The notes beneath the pieces are model-generated. The model was not told the DNA's origin. It worked only from the letters and a program-made list of their open reading frames with translations, and made no database searches. DNA of 9,464 bases from JAVBMO01 sp031552355 (GTDB taxonomy: Bacteria; Bacteroidota; Bacteroidia; Bacteroidales; P3). The stretch spans positions 1-9,464 of the forward strand of contig JAVBMO010000103.1 of assembly GCA_031552355.1 (NCBI GenBank), written 5' to 3'. Both the position numbers and the translations under genes were made by a program. Every line of letters begins with the position of its first letter. The stretch's first letter is position 1. Shown piece by piece: positions 6,334 to 9,464 of this stretch.

Positions 6334-6365
6334 CAAAGTTAAAAAGAATTGCGTCAATACACAAA
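6334..6365 (-). promoter_or_regulatory. Bacteroidota-type promoter for the cvpA operon
   Basis: On the minus strand TTTG (6365-6362) is followed after 20 nt by TAACTTTG (6341-6334), an exact TAnnTTTG match. Transcription would start around 6326-6330, leaving a leader of roughly 20 nt before the cvpA ATG at 6308. This is the best-spaced promoter in the window and would drive cvpA, the flavoprotein gene, the aldehyde reductase gene and perhaps the HMA gene. Confidence 0.65.
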
Positions 6366-6456
6366 CGGTGAAATAAGGAAACATGTCAGATGAAGAAAAC
6401 TATTCTGTAAATTTGCTTTTTTTGAATAGGTTACAATAGAATTGCATTTTTTTTAT

Positions 6457-6464
6457 TTACTTTG
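6457..6464 (+). promoter_or_regulatory. Weak candidate -7 element for the alpha/beta hydrolase
   Basis: TTACTTTG matches TAnnTTTG at all but the second position and is followed by C, as in many Bacteroidota promoters. No TTTG is found 19-21 nt upstream. If used, transcription would begin near 6470 and the leader of about 60 nt would contain the dyad at 6492-6508. Confidence 0.3.
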
Positions 6465-6491
6465 CAAACTAAATAAGAGAGGAAAGGTTTT

Positions 6492-6508
6492 GTTCAGATC
6501 TTCTGAAC
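6492..6508. promoter_or_regulatory. Perfect 7-3-7 dyad upstream of the hydrolase gene
   Basis: GTTCAGATCTTCTGAAC consists of two perfect 7-bp inverted arms around TCT, ending 21 nt before the hydrolase ATG. The right arm plus the next two bases (TCTGAACCT) also pairs with an AGGTT at 6485-6489 if a short bulge is allowed. It could be an operator for a dimeric repressor or, if transcribed, a leader hairpin near the start codon. It lacks a following T-run, so it is not a terminator. Confidence 0.45.
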
Positions 6509-6529
6509 CTCAATCATAAAACAAATTTT

Positions 6530-7384
6530 ATGGAGCACAAATATTGCTATTATGAAGGAAATGCCATTCATTACCAAGATGAAGGGAAAGGTAATACTTT
6601 GGTACTTTTGCATGGGTTTATGAATTCATTAGATGTATGGTCGTCTTTTATATATTCTTTTATGCGTGATATGCGCGTGATTGCCATTGATTTACCGGGA
6701 CATGGAAAAAGTGATTCCATTGAAGAAATCCACACCATGCCTTTGATGGCCGATATTGTGAAAGTGGTTTTAGATAAAGAAGGAATTGAAAGTTGCGTTA
6801 TGCTGGGACATTCTATGGGGGGGTATGCAACTTTGGCATTTGCCAGACAATATCCTTATATGTTAAAAGGATTTGGCCTTTTGCATTCCCACGCCATGGT
6901 TGACGATGAAGAAACCTTGCAGAATCGTGAACGTTCATGCAATATTATTATGCAAAATCGTGCAAACTATGTGGTTAGCTTTATTCCAAATTTGTTTTAT
7001 CCTGATAGTCGAAGTTTTCTTCAAAAGGAAATGGAATCGTTGAAAGAAGCTGCTTTAGAAATGAAATCCGAAGCCATTATTGCTGCGCAAAAGGGTATGG
7101 CGGCACGACAATCGAGTGTGGATATTTTGGAAAAAACAGAAACGCCTGTATTATTTGTTTTTGGGAAAAATGATTCCAGAATTCCTTTAGAGTTGGCTGT
7201 TTCACAAGCCATGTTGCCAAAGCATTCTGAAATTTTATTGTTGGACAAAGTTGCTCACATGTCGCATTTTGAAACTCGCGAAATTGTGAAAACAAGAGTT
7301 AGACAATTTGTGGAAAGTTGCTATACGCTGCAAAGAGAACCCGTTTTTATTATCAATTATTCCAAATTTCAGGATTTGGATTAG
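6530..7384 (+). CDS. Alpha/beta hydrolase
   Basis: The 284-residue cytoplasmic protein has the alpha/beta hydrolase fold with a complete catalytic triad. The oxyanion motif LLHGF is at 26-30, DLPGHGKSD at 54-62, the nucleophile elbow GHSMGG has Ser95, the acid is Asp215 in FVFGKNDSRIP, and the base is His243 in VAHMSHFE. A helical cap of about 95 residues lies between strands 6 and 7, from about 122 to 205. The core ends near VRQFVESC (257-264), leaving a 20-residue tail with no recognised motif. Similar proteins act on esters, lactones or C-C bonds; the substrate cannot be told. It is the only plus-strand gene, transcribed divergently from cvpA. The start has no clear ribosome-binding site, as is common in Bacteroidota. 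Two terminators follow, so it is monocistronic. Confidence 0.9.
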   Translation: MEHKYCYYEGNAIHYQDEGKGNTLVLLHGFMNSLDVWSSFIYSFMRDMRVIAIDLPGHGKSDSIEEIHTMPLMADIVKVVLDKEGIESCVMLGHSMGGYATLAFARQYPYMLKGFGLLHSHAMVDDEETLQNRERSCNIIMQNRANYVVSFIPNLFYPDSRSFLQKEMESLKEAALEMKSEAIIAAQKGMAARQSSVDILEKTETPVLFVFGKNDSRIPLELAVSQAMLPKHSEILLLDKVAHMSHFETREIVKTRVRQFVESCYTLQREPVFIINYSKFQDLD

Positions 7385-7419
7385 AAAAATAAATCTTCAC
7401 CTTGTATTATTTGACAATT

Positions 7420-7452
7420 AAACCTAACAGATCCCAAATATGGTAGGTTTTT
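7420..7452 (+). terminator. Intrinsic terminator of the hydrolase gene
   Basis: AAACCTA (7420-7426) pairs with TAGGTTT (7444-7450), with two further pairs inside after a mismatch, around an 11-nt loop. On the plus strand the stem runs into five consecutive Ts (7448-7452). It lies 35 nt past the hydrolase stop. Confidence 0.6.
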
Positions 7453-7523
7453 ATAAGTGCAACTTGATAATTATTGGGTAAGTCAAATAAAGGAATCTAT
7501 ATGTCTTTTGGGATTTATGTAAT

Positions 7524-7563
7524 AAAAAAAACGGGAATTATAAGCATAATCCCCGTTTTTTTT
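7524..7563. terminator. Bidirectional terminator between convergent genes
   Basis: Eight A-T pairs (7524-7531 with 7556-7563) and CGGG/CCCG continue, after one A-C mismatch, into ATTAT/ATAAT closed by the tetraloop AAGC. The stem has an A-tract on one side and a T-tract on the other, so it can terminate transcription from both the hydrolase and the mutase genes. It lies 17 nt past the mutase stop codon. Confidence 0.85.
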
Positions 7564-7580
7564 ATGACTCCAAAAAACAA

Positions 7581-9464
7581 TTATTTTCTGATTTCAATCA
7601 GCAATTCCAAAATTTTGATTGCACAATCGCTGATCATGCTTCCTGGGCCAAAAATGGCAGCAGCTCCGGCTTTGTACAAGTAATCATAATCTTGAGGCGG
7701 AATAACCCCACCAACAATTACCATGATGTCTTCTCTTCCCAATTTCTTTAATTCGGCAATTACTTGAGGAACCAAAGTTTTATGTCCGGCGGCCAAAGAA
7801 GAAACGCCCAAAACGTGGACGTCGTTTTCCACGGCTTGTTTTGCAGCTTCTTCCGGTGTTTGGAACAAAGGTCCCATATCCACATCAAAGCCTATATCTG
7901 CATAACCTGTAGCCACAACTTTAGCGCCACGGTCGTGTCCGTCTTGTCCCATTTTCGCAATCATGATACGTGGGCGGCGTCCTTCCAATTCTGCAAATTG
8001 ATCTGCCAAGGCAGTTGCTTTTTTAAAGTCTTCGTTACCTTTCACTTCTGAACTATATACGTTTGAAATCAAGTTGATTTTGGCTTTGTAACGTCCGTAG
8101 ATTTTTTCCAAAGCTGAAGAAATTTCGCCCAAAGAAGCTCTTTTTCTTGCCGCATCTATCGAAAGTTCCAAAAGATTTCCTTTGCCCGATTCTGCTGCCT
8201 TTGTCAAAACTTCCAAAGCGGCATCCACTTCGGCTTGGTTACGTTCGCTTTTCAATTTTTGCAAACGTTTGATTTGGGCTTCTCGAACAGCAGTGTTGTC
8301 CACTTCCAAAGTTTCAATTGGGTCTTCTTTTTCCAAACGGTATTTATTTACCCCAACAATGGTGTCGGTTCCGGCGTCAATGCGGGCTTGTTTGCGCGCA
8401 GCAGCTTCTTCGATACGCATTTTGGGTAATCCGCTTTCAATAGCCTTGGCCATACCGCCAAGCGATTCTATTTCTTCGATAAGCGCCCATGCCTTATGAG
8501 CTATTTCATGAGTCAAAGATTCTACATAATGAGAACCTGCCCATGGGTCAACCACGCGGCAAATATCTGTTTCTTCCTGCAAGTAAATTTGAGTATTACG
8601 CGCTATACGTGCCGAAAAGTCAGTAGGCAAAGCAATGGCTTCGTCCAAAGCGTTGGTGTGCAACGATTGTGTGTGTCCCAATGCTGAAGCCATGGCTTCA
8701 ATACAAGTTCTTCCTACATTGTTGAAAGGATCTTGTTCTGTCAACGACCAACCTGAGGTTTGAGAGTGAGTTCTCAAAGCCAAAGATTTTGGGTTTTTCG
8801 GGTTGAATTGTTTTACGATTTTCGCCCATAACATACGCGCAGCACGCATTTTGGCAATTTCCATAAAATGGTTCCTCCCAATTGCCCAAAAGAATGACAA
8901 ACGTGGTGCAAAATCGTCGATAGACATACCTGCATTTACACCGGCTCTCAAATATTCCAAACCGTCGGCCAAAGTATAGGCCAATTCTATGTCACAAGTG
9001 GCGCCGGCTTCCTGCATGTGGTAACCGGAAATGGAAATAGAGTTGAACTTGGGCATATTTTTGGAAGTAAATTCAAAAATATCGGAAATAATTCTCATGG
9101 AAGGAAGTGGCGGATAAATATAAGTATTACGCACCATAAATTCCTTCAAAATATCGTTTTGAATGGTTCCGCTCAATTGTTCCATAGGAACGCCTTGCTC
9201 TTCGGCGGCTATAATATAAAATGCTAAAATGGGAAGAACGGCGCCATTCATGGTCATTGACACAGACATTTTGTCCAACGGGATTTGGTCGAACAAAATT
9301 TTCATATCTAAAATAGAATCTACAGCCACACCCGCTTTACCCACATCGCCAACCACACGATTGTGGTCTGAGTCGTAACCGCGGTGGGTTGCCAAGTCGA
9401 AAGCTACTGAAAGCCCTTTTTGTCCGGCAGCAATATTTCTGCGGTAAAAGGCATTAGACTCTTC
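7581..9464 (-). CDS. mutB: Methylmalonyl-CoA mutase large subunit (N-terminus cut by window edge)
   Basis: This adenosylcobalamin enzyme interconverts succinyl-CoA and (R)-methylmalonyl-CoA, the key step toward propionate or in propionyl-CoA use. The frame is open to the window end, so 627 residues are visible and about 90 N-terminal residues are missing; the first visible ones are EESNAFYRRNIAAGQKG. TTG at 9395-9393 is an internal leucine codon, not a start. Compared from memory with the P. shermanii enzyme, the TIM-barrel substrate domain keeps the Arg207 equivalent (FMVRN, visible residue 112) and the His244 equivalent (SGYHMQEAG, visible residue 149); the Tyr89 region lies outside. RTHSQTSGWSLTEQD and GHTQSLHTNALDEA are typical of the catalytic subunit. 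The C-terminal B12 domain has DGHDRG (7926-7943) with the cobalt-ligating His at visible residue 510, then GVSSLAAGH and VIVGGVIPP. The catalytic residues and the DxHxxG motif mark it as the large subunit; a mutA small-subunit gene would be expected just upstream, outside the window. A bidirectional terminator follows. Confidence 0.97.
   Translation of the reverse strand, partial: EESNAFYRRNIAAGQKGLSVAFDLATHRGYDSDHNRVVGDVGKAGVAVDSILDMKILFDQIPLDKMSVSMTMNGAVLPILAFYIIAAEEQGVPMEQLSGTIQNDILKEFMVRNTYIYPPLPSMRIISDIFEFTSKNMPKFNSISISGYHMQEAGATCDIELAYTLADGLEYLRAGVNAGMSIDDFAPRLSFFWAIGRNHFMEIAKMRAARMLWAKIVKQFNPKNPKSLALRTHSQTSGWSLTEQDPFNNVGRTCIEAMASALGHTQSLHTNALDEAIALPTDFSARIARNTQIYLQEETDICRVVDPWAGSHYVESLTHEIAHKAWALIEEIESLGGMAKAIESGLPKMRIEEAAARKQARIDAGTDTIVGVNKYRLEKEDPIETLEVDNTAVREAQIKRLQKLKSERNQAEVDAALEVLTKAAESGKGNLLELSIDAARKRASLGEISSALEKIYGRYKAKINLISNVYSSEVKGNEDFKKATALADQFAELEGRRPRIMIAKMGQDGHDRGAKVVATGYADIGFDVDMGPLFQTPEEAAKQAVENDVHVLGVSSLAAGHKTLVPQVIAELKKLGREDIMVIVGGVIPPQDYDYLYKAGAAAIFGPGSMISDCAIKILELLIEIRK

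Noticed and set aside
9393..9395. Apparent TTG start of a shorter mutase at 9395
   Set aside because: The frame continues upstream to the window edge with residues matching the mutase family (AFYRRNIAAGQKG), so this codon is internal.

Overview
The window looks like a chromosomal segment of a Bacteroidota species, most likely Bacteroidales. The evidence is AT-rich intergenic DNA, a TonB-dependent receptor with an N-terminal carboxypeptidase-regulatory-like domain, a lipoprotein with a Bacteroidota-style lipobox context, no clear Shine-Dalgarno sequences, and promoters that fit the Bacteroidota -33 TTTG / -7 TAnnTTTG consensus. Nearly every gene lies on the minus strand; one alpha/beta hydrolase is on the plus strand.

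In minus-strand transcription order (right to left), the right edge holds most of the large subunit of B12-dependent methylmalonyl-CoA mutase, cut at its N-terminus by the window end. It faces the plus-strand alpha/beta hydrolase, and two terminator hairpins lie between them. A roughly 220-bp divergent control region separates the hydrolase from a minus-strand run: CvpA-family membrane protein, FabK/nitronate monooxygenase-family flavoprotein, YqhD-like aldehyde reductase, and a small exported heavy-metal-associated (HMA) protein with a His/Cys-rich tail. The first three are 12-14 nt apart and share one good promoter. The HMA gene follows after 62 nt and is closed by a terminator.

Downstream of that terminator is a TonB-dependent receptor behind its own roughly 220-nt leader and promoter region. 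This region holds two 15-bp direct repeats spaced exactly 21 bp and a perfect 7-1-7 palindrome. Both look like regulator sites, and together with the adjacent HMA protein they suggest a metal- or cofactor-responsive uptake locus; the substrate cannot be read from the sequence. Next come an AT-rich orphan minimal nucleotidyltransferase with its own promoter and terminator, and then the first 20 codons of a lipoprotein gene that runs off the left edge.

Most gene families here are well known. I see no CRISPR array, tRNA, rRNA, insertion sequence or clearly new multi-gene system. The least explained parts are the regulatory DNA of the receptor, the dyad in front of the hydrolase, and the solitary low-GC nucleotidyltransferase.
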